A stretch of 64,000 bases of DNA from Paramecium octaurelia (taxonomy: Eukaryota > Ciliophora > Oligohymenophorea > Peniculida > Parameciidae). Positions 22,374 through 33,778 of the stretch are shown one piece after another. Where the stretch lies: positions 186,001 through 250,000 of the forward strand of contig CAJJDP010000160.1 in NCBI GenBank assembly GCA_905182995.1, in the 5' to 3' direction. The notes beneath the pieces are model-generated. The model searched no databases and was not told where the DNA came from. It saw nothing but the letters and a program-made list of their open reading frames with translations. The position numbers and the translations under genes are program-made. Each line of letters opens with the position of its first letter. Within the stretch, counting starts at the first letter, position 1.

Positions 22374-22824
22374 AATAATATATTAAAATGACATTTCTAA
22401 AATGCAAATTTAAATATGCGTTAAATCATAATCTTCAAGTCTTCTTGTATCAAACTAAAGCCAAATTCTTAAAACAACCTGGCAGATCAACTTTAACCAA
22501 CTAAACCACAACAAAAAACTATCAAAATGATTAGCAATTATTTTGACTACGTATTGTGTTCAAAAAAGACTAACTCTCCGAATCCATTACTATTGTGTGG
22601 TCTCTATTAATATGCACTTAAGTAATAATGTGAGACAATTTTCATCCCATTAATTTTGACTCTTAATTTTGTAATTCCAAATTGAAAGATTTTGTTAAAT
22701 ATTATTGAGCCATATCCATTCGTTCTCTATTTATAATAGATGTGTCTAGAATGTGATTCTTTTATTTGAATAATAAAAATTAATCATTAAACTATATATT
22801 AGTAAATAGATATAAAAAAATATA
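22374..22824. other. AT-rich spacer
   Basis: Lies between two minus-strand genes. No gene or RNA recognised. Confidence 0.5.
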
Positions 22825-23864
22825 TCACATGAAATAAGGTTAACTTTGAATAAATTGCAAGTCAACCGCTTTTTTGCTCTTGTTATACTTTCCAAAATAT
22901 TCCAGTATCAGAAATGAAAATCTAATGATATTTCCATGTTTAGCAGTCCGTAAGAAGTCTTTGGTCATTCCTGCTTTGGTGAGATCATCGCAATGAACAA
23001 ACAAATCGCTGCCATCCAAATCCATGACAATAAACCCATATGCTCTGGCTTCGTCATAAAACTTAAGAGTACCAAAATACCTGATCTAAAATTGGATCAC
23101 ATACACTTACATTCGAGAGAATATTGGTGCCTTCCTATAAATTCAAGTTCAGAGACTGCAACAGGTCATTCTGAGGACTGGGTGAATTGATGAGTGAATT
23201 GCATTCTTTCATAAGGAGATCCCCGTCCTGGTTGATTTCATCTAGGAGTTGCATATGCCAACTGGTTCGCGATATGTTGGTTGGAGAGAGGGGTACATTC
23301 TTAACATTGACCTTATTGATTCGATTGTCCTTTTGATCAGAAAGGTATTTGAAGGGATCGGAGTATGATCGCTTGTGTCTTCTTATAGGTAAACCTATAA
23401 TGTCATTAATTACATCCAGAAGAATATCTTTGATCAATTTATGCTTTTCCACGCTGCCCTTCTTGCCGACTACATAAAAATAGTTTAGATATCGTGCCAG
23501 ATAAATGCGTTTTTTGTACCCGAAATTTATGATCTGGCATCTCAGATCCTCATTCTCGCACATATCATAAATGACTATTTTCCTCTGCAACAATTGACTC
23601 ACAGTGTTGAGGTCTTCGTCTTTGCATTTCTCGCTTAATGATTTCCAATAGACTACTGTCCCATAGAGAGCGTGTGATATGGCTTTCATTAAGTCCTATG
23701 GGGATGGTAAATATTAAAAGTACCAGGGCTGGAGTCAACACCTCTTTGTCGTCTTCCATTAGGAGTTTTTTGAATGATTCCATTAATTTGGCACTCTCCA
23801 AATCGCAGTTTAGAGAGTTCAAAGAGGGAGTCAATTGTAGATCATACAATTTACTTGGAAACAT
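22825..23864 (-). CDS. OTU-like domain plus cold-shock domain protein (328 aa)
   Basis: From ATG 23864, one 28-nt intron (GT..AG inside 23695-23725) and one 25-nt intron near 23080-23110, ending at TGA 22827-22825; 329 codons. Residues about 45-140 look like an OTU deubiquitinase core: LMKAISHALYGT, TVSQLLQRKIVIYD and KRIYLARYLNYFYVV. In active OTU enzymes this N-terminal motif is DGNCLFRAIS; here the catalytic Cys position is not Cys, and the final His-containing strand reads NYFYVV, so activity is doubtful. After a Ser/Asn-rich linker, residues about 245-325 form a cold-shock (OB) domain: GTLKFYDEARAYGFIVMD, DLFVHCDDL. That fold binds single-stranded nucleic acid. An RNA-binding protein with a vestigial OTU fold is the best inference. 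Confidence 0.72.
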
Positions 23865-24036
23865 TAATTATTTGGGTATTATATTTGTATTTAATTCTTA
23901 GCCAAAAATTAAAATTTTGAACTAATTCAATCTTTAGATTCTTGACTAATGGAGTGAGGAAATGCAAATAAAATTAATATATTAAACAGAGATTTATATA
24001 TATTTTTAACATATAACTTATTTTAATTAATATATA

Positions 24037-24653
24037 ATGTCAAAGTGGGCTGAAAGCAAATACGAGGGAGAGCAACTCGAAGGTTGGTTTCATGGAAAAG
24101 GCAAATATTACTTTAGCAATGGAGTGATCTACGAGGGAGATTTTTTCAAGGGAGAATTTCACGGAGATGGAACTCTCATATTTCCCAATGGGGTACATTA
24201 CAATGCTTACTAATATTACTGTAGGGATAATACAAAGCCAAATGGGAGAGAGGGAAGATGTTGGATGGAACCTATTTTTTTGAAGATCATCTGAAATACG
24301 AACCCATGGATTGGAAATATTGCATTGGAGATGACAGACGATTTCATTAAGAAATCAAATAGAGTATCAAACCAGCAGGAATCACTCAAATGACCAAGGA
24401 TGACATACTGATTGAAATCCCGGAAGGCACCTATGGTATGAATTTTTGAAATTGAATTTCAGATGTTGGTGAAGGTTATTATGAACCTGTAAAATCCATC
24501 ATTTACAGATACGATGGCTCAATCTTAAGAACACCTAGTGAGCCTGAAGTTGAGAACATCTTGAAGAAGTGCAGGTACAACCCTAAGAAGGACTTTATCA
24601 TTGATGGCAAAGACGATAAAGTAATTCAGAAAATGACTCAGAAGTCTTAGTGA
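24037..24653 (+). CDS. MORN5: MORN repeat-containing protein 5 (185 aa)
   Basis: Introns at 24193-24224 (32 nt) and 24436-24462 (27) give 186 codons to TGA 24651-24653. Two to three MORN repeats open the protein: KYEGEQLEGWFHGKGKYYF, GVIYEGDFFKGEFHGDGTLIF and a third begun by GQYKAKWERGK. The C-terminal part has the MORN5 signature IPEGTYDVGEGYYEPV, followed by IIYRYDGSILRTP, matching the conserved PEGxYDxGDGFYDP and FLRN region of animal MORN5 (about 161 residues). The family is expressed with motile cilia and sperm tails. An axonemal role is inferred from the family. Confidence 0.88.
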
Positions 24654-24686
24654 TTTTATATATATTTTAATTATCATAAATTCAAA

Positions 24687-26264
24687 ATGAAATGTGATTT
24701 TTGTGAAGAGAATACTCCAATCATAGGTAGATTCAATATGTTATTTGCAAGATATCATGCGTCATTCATTGTTCTTGAAATACTCTCAGTCTTAAAACTA
24801 CCATTACACTAAAGGCATTAGTGAAATATTGCACAATTATCGCACATCTAATAATATTCTCTATAAGGATGTACTACTCTACTACACACCAGAAGAACTG
24901 CTTTGTAAAGTGTATAACTCCACTATTTTAACTGATAAATTGCAAATGCTGGGTGAGTACTACAAAGTATCGATCAATCCTATCCCTAGTTTCACAACGA
25001 TATCCCACGCTTGTTTATGGTACCAGCCATCATTCCACTCAATTATTACCATGATAAAAAGAGGAGATTAGAGTATTATCGAATTGCCAAACTCATTGCA
25101 AACGAGAACAAGAACAATCCTGATAAACCTCCAAAGGGCATCGTGGGTGACTCGCCATTGCCTTAGTCCAGCCAATAAATGACGGCTCAAGAGGCGAGTT
25201 CCTCTGATGAAGTAAAACAGCTCCTCAATCTAGCCGATATCTAAATGTGACAAGATCCTTGAAGGCATCAGTTTCATTGAGACCAAACCATAATTTGTCA
25301 ATTTCAAATAGTAACTCTAACAATACCAAATATTGCAGTAAGCAATCCCAAATTTCAAATATGAAAGTTATAAACCCCAATTAAAATAACAAGCTATGTT
25401 ATTTCAAAAACCAAACAATCCAGATAAACAACAACGCAAGTCTAGTATTACCAATATACTCAATATGCTCAAGAACAAAGTCCCTAAAAAAACAATTAAA
25501 AAGAAAAATTAATCAATCAAATCAGATCAATTACACATTGTATTTATTATAATATCATCAATTAGACACCACGAGACATCGATGTTAAGTCCCCAACCAA
25601 TCGCACTCTACTCCCGAATTAATAAAGAATTGCAACTCTTTTGAAATCACCCAAATGTGTGACTCCAAGAGCCCCTTAATAAAGTCCCCATCTCCCAAAA
25701 AAGGTGTAACAATTAGAAATCAAAGTTATGACTGACCTACAAACTCTGCTTGCCAAAAAATAAACCAGAGATTCCAAATAATATTGCACTGTCCATTTCG
25801 ATAGTATTACAGGAGCCCAAGATCCCAGGAGTCTTACACAAAGATTTGAATCCGCCAATAATTCCAAAACACAATTTGCAAAGAAGAAACTCAGTATCAA
25901 AGATCTGAATCAATTCAGAAGAGTCAAAATCTAAGAACCCTTGTCCAATAGAGATCCACCAAGGAAATTAAATTTTAAATCAAAGTCCAATGATAAGCAT
26001 CTAAGTATTAATATCAGCAGTGATCATAAAATTAATTTCTATCAATAAGTTCAATCAGCTAGACAAGCCCTAAATTCATAATAAACAACCACAACATTCA
26101 AATAAGTTAATGCTTAATCCGTATCTTAATAAATTCACCATTAAAAGTCAGCAACCGCCAAAACATTAGGAAAATCAATGAAACTAACTAATACCTTTGA
26201 CTCTTAAATTTATAAAGTAGCACTCAATTAAGCTGTCAAGAATATCAGAAGTAGAAAGACATGA
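24687..26264 (+). CDS. Hypothetical basic protein (493 aa)
   Basis: Product unrecognised. Introns at 24727-24751 (25 nt), 24967-24989 (23), 25212-25233 (22) and 25540-25565 (26) give 494 codons to TGA 26262-26264. The N-terminal 150 residues look folded and start with a CDFCEE cysteine pair; they include NNILYKDVLLYYTPEELL and LNYYHDKKRRLEYYRIAKL. The rest is Gln/Ser/Lys/Thr-rich and probably disordered. Without the 22-nt intron the frame would stop at 25250; with it the frame continues for 1 kb, which supports splicing. It follows MORN5 by 33 nt on the same strand. Confidence 0.7.
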
Positions 26265-26624
26265 ATTATTTATAAATATATTACTTAAATAATTAAAATC
26301 TTAGATCATTGAATTAAATCCTACCAATTCTATATAAAAACTAGAACAGATCTACTGAATTGAAAACAAATTGTTCTCTATAGAAATCAACTATTATTAA
26401 ACACACACACGAGCAGACGAAAAACTCTAAGAATCAATGAACAATTAAAACATTTTCTAAAATATCAATTCATTTGAGGTAAGAACAAGGATGTGCCAAA
26501 ATTATTAATGATGAAGTTTAAACAACAGCAATTTTGGAATACAAAAAGGCTAACATTTTGAAATTTCTATTACGATTCCTTTTAGACTGTTTATAATAAT
26601 ATTAAAATTATTCATAATGATATT
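26265..26624. other. Spacer with small open frames
   Basis: A frame starting at ATG 26261, overlapping the upstream TGA, is open for about 60 codons, and a second coding-like piece reads KDVPKLLMMKFKQQQFWN. They are separated by a TGA with no obvious intron. They may be fragments of one decayed small gene or chance frames. Confidence 0.3.
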
Positions 26625-29600
26625 TCAAGATGGTTATTTTTTCCATTTTGCTAAATTTATTTCTTTTAATTTAGGGATGTGATATTCAAATGCTTGCTGT
26701 ATATTTAAGAAAAATTATTTATTTTAATCGTTGGAAATTGCTTGAGATAATAATTTAATTTTAGCATTTAATTTCACTTTATTTTGTTTTTTTACTTTTT
26801 CTTAAAGTGACTTACTCTAATTTTCCAAATGTTTGTTTATCTCTTACAGGTCCTTTAAAAGATCCATTTCAAGTGATAATTCTAATACTGATTATTAATT
26901 AGTAGACCTATTTTCATTAAGATATTTCTTTACAGATTAAACTAACAGCTGATCTTGAGATGATTAATTCTTTGAAAAATACTTGTTAAAGCATATTTCT
27001 AAATTCCCAAAACATATCGCATGTAATTTTAGATTATCATCTTGATTTTTTTTTTACTATTAATTCTAATTGCTCTACGTTTATTGGTACTCATAATATC
27101 GCATTTCCCTCTAATGCATACAGAATTACTAAAAAAGAAAATCAAAACATTTGATTATTTCAATTTTTATATCATAAAATTGAAGATTATTAAATTAAAC
27201 AGTATTTTCTTACTTCTATTTTTGCAATTCCTTAATTTCTTCCCTATAAATTTATATTTAGTTATTAAACTAATTTATGTGAGCCTTTTTTTTCTCCTTG
27301 TCTAAGTTTTAACTTTCATGATTCAGAGAATCAATATTTTCAGTAATTTTTTTGAATTTATCCAAGTAATTTCTAACACTCCCCACTATTTAATCATGAT
27401 TGAACGCTTTTACTTCCTCTTCAATCTAAGAAATCCTTTCTTTTTATTTTTCAACCAATTCCTTATAAAAAGTTTCCTTTTCCTAAAATTGCTAAATTTA
27501 ATTCTTTATCTTCTATTATAAGGCATAATAGTTATATTTAGTAATATTAATAGAAGTAATTAAGCGAGTGTTTGCTTCATCTTCATCTAATTTTTATTAA
27601 TACTCTTTGATAGAATTTTGAAGTAAGGATTATTTATTGTCTATATTATCATAGTATTGCTATTCTGTTTGAGTTAGCTATAGGCTATTCTATGCTGTTT
27701 ACAATTCTTCTAAAGATCTTAAAAAAGATTAATAATTTTTTTCTAAATATTCATCCTTTTACTCTGTTGCTTATTATTTGATTACATTAAGTTGTTATAA
27801 TTCATATCTAAGATGGTCAGATATGAACTCCAATTTAAAGGAAATTTTACTTTCTGCTTATTACACCTCTCCTAAGTTCTAGAACACTTTCTTTTCAAAA
27901 TCAGCAATCTCTTCATTAATTTAAACGATTCTCTCTTAATAACCGTTTTGAAGAGTTTTTTCTTATCTCTCTATTACTAACAATATAGATTCAAACTTTT
28001 CTTCATTTTTACATACATTCTAAATATCTTTGTATTCATTGGCTATATGATCATACTTCTACGATAAACTCTGGTAGTGTTTTCTTAATTTTTCTTTTAG
28101 ATTTCGATGTTCCGTAATTACTTAATGTTATTGTAAACTTAAGGCTTACAATCTATTTAACATTTTTATATAATTATTATATAACTACTCTATTTTAAAG
28201 GCAGAAATTTCAAATTCTGTTTTGATTGTAGTAAAAATCTTGTTGGAATACTAAATTTGATTTGATTTTAATTAAGATCTTAATGATTATATTTTAGTCT
28301 TGATTTCAACAAAATTTTATAACTATGTGTTTAACTATAGAAGAATTTCTTACTCCTCATTTGAGAACTACGTTTATTATTCATCATTATTATAATTTAT
28401 TTTTTATTCCCATTCGTTGACTTACAAAATAAGTTTCTATAAATCATTCATAATCAACTGTAGGTCTTTTTCTTTTTATTAAGAAACTCTAATTTGGGCT
28501 TTATCTAATTTTTTTCCAAATTCAATAAATTGATCTCTTAAATCCATAAAAGATTTATTTAATTTTTCAGTTTGAGTTTATTCTCTTATGGAAGTATTCT
28601 TCATTATTGACTAATGTAATTTGAATTCTGCTCTCATCTCATTAAACTTTTGATTTACAAATTGGATTTCTGCCTATAATTAATTATCTTTTTAAATTAG
28701 CTAATCAGCATTTACATTTAAGTTCTGCATCATGAGCTATTATTTTGAAATCATAGAATCGATTTAATCAATAAGCTCTTAATAATCTTTAAAAAAGGCT
28801 GTCAATCGTTATTGTTCATTTTCTAATGACAACCTTGTCTATTCTTCAGCGATACTCTTGAGTTATTGATTTAATTTCTTAATAAAGCTATCAACAACAA
28901 AAGGGTTCAAAAATTGTTATGAAGAATTAATGATTGCTGTTAACTTTTTTCGATTTTCATCAATTTAATTGCAGTCGTAATTTTGTTGTTAAATAAAATT
29001 CAATTTCTCAATTTAATAACTCACTGACATCAATTATTATAATCTATCCTCTAATTACTTTTAAAAGTCTTAATTACAAAGAGAATAGTTTTGGGATGGC
29101 ATTTGTTATTGTTAAAGTTATTATTTTAATTCCTTTAATTAATTTTCAATGAGACTTCTACTTTTCAAGATATTTTATTGAGTTATTACAAATTAATTTT
29201 AGAATTCACTTAAATCCTTCAGTTTCTATTCGAAGTCTTATTAATACTGGTGTGACAATTTTTCCTAAAGCTGCTTCTTAAGTTCGGTTTCCTTATTTTG
29301 TTATTCTTATCTAATTTTCTCTTCCACTTCTTTTATGAGAAACTACTACTTTAATGAAATTTGCTGATCAACTTTTTATTGATATTACAATTCCATTTAT
29401 TTTTTTTATTTCAACAAATCCTCATCGTATTTGTTTGTAAGTTCCTACTTTTACTTCTCATTTACTTAAGTCAACTAAAATTGATATTCTTATTATAATT
29501 ATTATTCCTTGAGTTGTAGTTCTTATTCAAACTTGGCTTTCTAGTCAACCTCTATTTCCTTTCGAATTTTATTAATTTCATCTCTCATCTATTTTTGATG

Positions 29601-30682
29601 CTATTCATCAGATTCCTCTCTAATTTATTTTAAATCCTTTTGATATTATTCTTCCAATTTTTTGAACTCTTAATTTTTCTTTTCTTCTAATTCTTGTTAA
29701 ATCTCTTATTTTATTTGTTCTTTATAAACAGAGGTATTGAATTGAAATTACTGAAATTAAGATTATTAAAGACCATTAATACTTGATTGAATCTCCTCAA
29801 TTTTCAATATTTTTTTCAGCTTCTAAACTATCACATTTGCTTTACTCCTTTCATTGCTTCTTACATTTATCATCTATTTTAACAACAATTTAATATCTTA
29901 TGAATATTCATAATTGCTAATGAACAATGAATCGATCTGTTAATTAATTTAATCCTACCTTAAATTTAAGATAGATTGCAATATTGATTGAATTGAATTT
30001 CCTTGTAAATTAAATATACTTTTTACCATCAACCATAGTTTTTTTGGCTATCATTTCGTACAGTATCATACCCAATGCCCAAATGTCGATTTTCTCATCA
30101 TAGATATTTTAATTGATTTACTCAGGTGCCATGTAATATGGCGTTCCTACTGTTATTGTCTTTCTGCCACTTTTCTCTCTCATTAGTCCAGTATCGCATA
30201 ATTTTAGATGCTTTTGGTTATTTATTTCCATGTACACTACATTATCCAATTTCAAATCTCTATGTATTAAAGATAAACTATGCAATTCCTCTGTCCCCTA
30301 AACTATCTTAAATTATTAATTCTATTTTTACTTAAAGGAAATAGTGTAGAATAAGCTTTATGTCAACTATTCTCTCATTCTTCCAAAATTCTTGGAAAGA
30401 ACCTGTAGCCAAATCCATTATGATAACAATATAATTATTATATGAATCTAAGTCCAATATATTAACGATGTGATGCAACTTATGTTCACTTAGTGTTTTT
30501 AAAGTTTAACTTTCTTAAATTTCTAAATTGCCCTAAATTTTCAGAGCCACATATGCTTTCACTTATGTTGGTTCATCTCTGTAGGCTTTATAAACTTATC
30601 CTCCAGTCCCGCTACCGAGCATATTCTCTATTACATAGGTAATCCCTTTATCTGTTGTAATGAAGTTTTTCTATTAGCTCAT
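26625..30682 (-). CDS. Protein kinase fused to a long coiled coil (1,335 aa)
   Basis: From ATG 30682, introns at 30307-30331 and 30002-30026 (25 nt each), then one continuous frame to TGA 26627-26625; 1,336 codons. The kinase domain is N-terminal: glycine loop MLGSGTGGQVYKA, lysine in YVALKIQ, LIHRDLKLDNVVY, CDTGL in place of DFG (the Asp is kept), GTPYYMAPEQI and DIWALGMILYEMI. It appears catalytically competent. From about residue 330 to the end it is almost pure Glu/Gln/Lys/Leu heptad sequence, over 900 residues long. Kinase plus giant coiled coil recalls NEK- or ROCK-type cytoskeletal and centrosomal kinases, but no named family fits. It is the longest gene in the window. Confidence 0.9.
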
Positions 30683-31614
30683 TATAAATAAATCAATAAC
30701 TAGTAATAGAAATAATAATGAATTATGACACTTATGGTCATTTAATTATATTTATATAAAATATAAGCTATCAAGTAGATTTTTGTAGACCTTCTTCGTG
30801 AGCAACAAAAACCTTAATTTCAGAACTAATTTCAAATGATACCAGTTCTTTTAATCATTCTATTAATAATAAATTAGAGATCTATGAGATTTTAATATTT
30901 CATATGTTGTTAAAAGTATGAACTGATCAATTTCAGATCATTAATCGCTGAAATCATTCATTTTCCTTGAAATTTATGTGTTATATATAAGAATGGACTA
31001 GGGTCTGTTTAAATTTCTGACTTTCGAATGCTATAAAATGAAATAAATTATACTCTTTTGTAATTTGATGACTTCCCGTCATCTGATCTTTTTGATTTTC
31101 TCCTTGTATAGCATAGAACTACCAAATTAATAATAAGAGAAATATAAGTTAGTCTATATTTAATTAGAAAAGGCATCTTATGGAGTTATCAGCATATAGG
31201 AAGACACAAGTGTATCAAAGCAAGTCTTTGGATCTATAAATTTCTCTAATTATTATTGTTAATTGTGTTTAGATAGTGTTAGACTATGTTTGAATGCTAT
31301 TTCTGTTAGTAGTTAATAAAAATAATCATGAATTCATCTTAAATTTTATTATAATTTCTTTATTCATCAATATAATAATATCATGCATTCATCTTAAAAT
31401 TTCATAATTGAATTCATTAAATTTGTAGATCAATAATTGTTAAATTTAGTAAATTCTAATAATGGTTTTGTCATTAATTTGGCTCTTATTCGGTCGAGTA
31501 AATAAAATACTAAAAGAGTATTATAAATTAAACGATAACTATAAAGTTTCTGAGTGTTATTAATTTTTGTGTTATATTTGATGAGATTCGTTTTAAAAAT
31601 ATTTATAATATAAA
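30683..31614. other. 0.9-kb AT-rich spacer
   Basis: Lies between divergent genes and should hold both promoters. It contains a 19-nt near-identical direct repeat at 31325-31343 and 31380-31398. No gene or RNA recognised. Confidence 0.5.
31325..31398. repeat. Short direct repeat, two copies of 19 nt
   Basis: ATCATGAATTCATCTTAAA at 31325-31343 and ATCATGCATTCATCTTAAA at 31380-31398 differ at one base and are 55 nt apart, in spacer DNA. The function is unknown. It could be a local slip duplication or a paired regulatory element upstream of the RING gene. Confidence 0.6.
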
Positions 31615-32538
31615 ATGAATAATGATTTTCGTGAAGTGAATCAAAACTAACAGGAAGAATAATAAATGTATATAGAAACCCCTATTTATAAAGAGGCAGT
31701 GTGTCATTTTAGGACCACTTAATATTATTTTATCTCATTCAACTCTTTGAAAATTGGATGTGGATTTGCATTACTGTTCATGGATCACGAATAAAACCCA
31801 ATGAATTATTGGATTCTTGCGATAATGTTCCATGCATTTCTTATGATCATTGTCCAAAGGAATCACTTAAAACATTTGACTACGAGTAAAAGAATATTGG
31901 CATTCAAACTAGATCAAATTGTACCAGCTCAAATTGTAGAGTAAGTAATTGAATAAAGGAAATTAAATATATTATCGAGATAAATAAAACTAGAAGTAGC
32001 GAAGTTGACAATCTTTGGCAAGTGGTGTTGCCGAATAATAGCAATCATATACTAACTTATATTTGGTTATGGTGTATACTTATTTTGTATATATTACAGT
32101 ATGAAGTCAGAGGAGTTAATGTATTAATATTACTTTTTATGTGCAATCCTTGTGATCTCACTCTATCAATATATTGATCTTTACTTGATATTGGTCTTGG
32201 CAATCCTAGGTTCTCCATTCCTCATAATCCTCAGTTGTTATTACTGTGCCAATTTGTAATCACACTTATTTAAATTGTAGATTTAGCAAGGAGCAACAAA
32301 GAAATGAAATCAGAACTCGACTCTAAGCAATTAAATACAAACCAAATTTAATCGAAGGGGAACAAGAATGCTGTATTTGCAGATGTCCATACGAATTAAA
32401 CGAGGAAGTGGTCGTTCTGAAATGCTCGCAACTGCATCATTATCATGAAGGCTGCATTATGGTATTTCAGTTATTTTCAATTTTCAGTCTTGGATCAACA
32501 TCAACAATACATGTCCCTTCTGTAGGAAGACTATCTGA
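31615..32538 (+). CDS. Membrane-anchored RING-H2 finger protein (279 aa)
   Basis: Introns at 32074-32106 (33 nt), 32256-32280 (25) and 32462-32487 (26) give 280 codons to TGA 32536-32538. Two hydrophobic pairs are visible: residues about 45-100 (GCGFALLFMDHE, WILAIMFHAFLMIIV) and about 150-215 (LCAILVISLYQYIDLYLILV, LAILGSPFLIILSCYYCAN), so about four membrane segments. The C-terminus is a RING-H2 finger: ECCICRCPYELNEEVV, KCSQLHHYHEGCIMSWI, NTCPFCRK. It binds two zinc ions and typically recruits E2 ubiquitin-conjugating enzymes, so this is probably a membrane E3 ligase. The target and membrane are unknown. Confidence 0.85.
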
Positions 32539-32653
32539 TTAATTCATTTTTATAAATAGAACATATTTACTTTAATTAATATGTAAAAGAACATTTAAAT
32601 GTAAAAAATTCAATATTTTTTATATTAAATATCCTTTAGTACCTTTTCTGACT

Positions 32654-32947
32654 ATGGATTATAAAGAATGCAACTCAAACTAATATGAAAGAAAGAACAG
32701 ATTCCATAATAAAATCAAAAATGAAGCTCTCCAGTTGCTGAGTCAACTGAAATGTGACTTACCTATTCGATATGCGATTTAAATGACAAAGGAAGCAGGG
32801 AGGAGGGGGATTTCAGGGGAATCGTTGGGAAGAGTGTTTAAGGGAAATTCAAATAAGTATTGCAAAAATTGGGCAGAGTGTAGAATAATAAATAAAGTGC
32901 AAAGAAGAAACAATCAAAAGAAAAGCCAATAGGCTCAATAGATTTGA
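32654..32947 (+). CDS. Small basic hypothetical protein (97 aa)
   Basis: Product unrecognised. An intronless 98-codon frame runs from ATG 32654 to TGA 32945-32947. It reads as a small helical, basic protein (NEALQLLSQLKCDLPIRYA, KEAGRRGISGESLGRVF) with a Lys/Gln-rich tail. It lies 115 nt after the RING gene and is convergent with the next minus-strand gene, whose stop is at 33061. Confidence 0.55.
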
Positions 32948-33060
32948 ATTTTGTATTTTAAATGGTGTTTTTTTTGTTATTTCACTTAAAATATTTAATG
33001 TTGAATAAATTGGCTGAGATGCAATTATAGAATAGAAATGAGTTTCTGGATGAATTATAT

Positions 33061-33647
33061 TCATTTTTTCAAGTATATTAAGTAATCTATTTGTATCCAT
33101 TTCCCTCCTCCTCCGACATGCCATTGAATTCCGTTGCTACCGAAATATTTCTTATTCATTGATTTTAGATATTGTTATAAAGGCATTAGTTTTCCATAGT
33201 CCAACATCATTTCAATCCCAAGCCTTATTCCCTTGTACCAAACCAAGTACAGCACCAAATAACTATAGAGAGTCATAATGATGGGATCTGCCAAAACCAC
33301 AATAAACAATCCAATCCACAAATAGATGAAGAGCAGAAGAATCAAGAAACTAAAGAATTGTAATAGAATTTTCAAGGCAATCTAAAATAATAGAATAGAT
33401 TAGAACTTTTTTGAAAGAGCTTTTGTAAGGGTTCAAACTCTTCGATTGGGAGAGATCCTTGCGCATTTGTTTCAATATTGCTAATCTTTAATAGGGTGTA
33501 TAGTGATTACTCTTTGAAATACTTGAGCAGTATTTTGATATCATTATCTGTGAGATCGTATTTTTGCATCTTGCAATCATATGGAACTATAATTTGATTT
33601 TTTTTTGGGACAGGAATGAAATCAATTTTTTTATCATCTTATTACAT
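33061..33647 (-). CDS. Hydrophobic-hairpin protein, possibly ERF4/golgin-A7-like
   Basis: From ATG 33647 a hydrophilic N-terminal exon (MQQDDKKIDFIPVPKK..., SLPIEEFEPLQKLF) is followed by a GT..AG intron at 33382-33406 and an exon with a strongly hydrophobic hairpin (FLILLLFIYLWIGLFIVVLA, IIMTLYSYLVLYLVWY). A conserved-looking tail follows (GKLMPLQQYLKSMNKKYF, GIQWHVGGGGKWIQIDYL), stop TGA 33063-33061. The tail loosely resembles the ERF4/golgin-A7 family, palmitoyltransferase partners whose motif includes a helix, Asn-Glu/Lys-x-hydrophobic, and a final strand; this is tentative. With the sequence as given the two exons are out of phase by one base at a run of six A at the donor, so an indel error or another splice site must be assumed. 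Confidence 0.5.
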
Positions 33648-33778
33648 TGTAAAAATTAATGAATAACTAATAATCCTGATTTTACTTTTGTTTCTAGATG
33701 AAATCTCAATACGAGAGAGAATTGTATTATATTGTTGTATATTTTTATCATTTTAAGTATTAAATTAATAACTGCTTG

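Noticed and set aside
27042-27521. Plus-strand hydrophobic, membrane-like frames near 27-27.5 kb
   Set aside because: Antisense of Lys/Glu/Gln-rich coiled-coil codons in the kinase gene, which always gives Phe/Leu/Ile-rich text.
32849-33124. Minus-strand frame starting MACRRRREMD
   Set aside because: Its first part lies over the tail of the hydrophobic-hairpin gene in another frame, and the rest is antisense to a small plus-strand gene.
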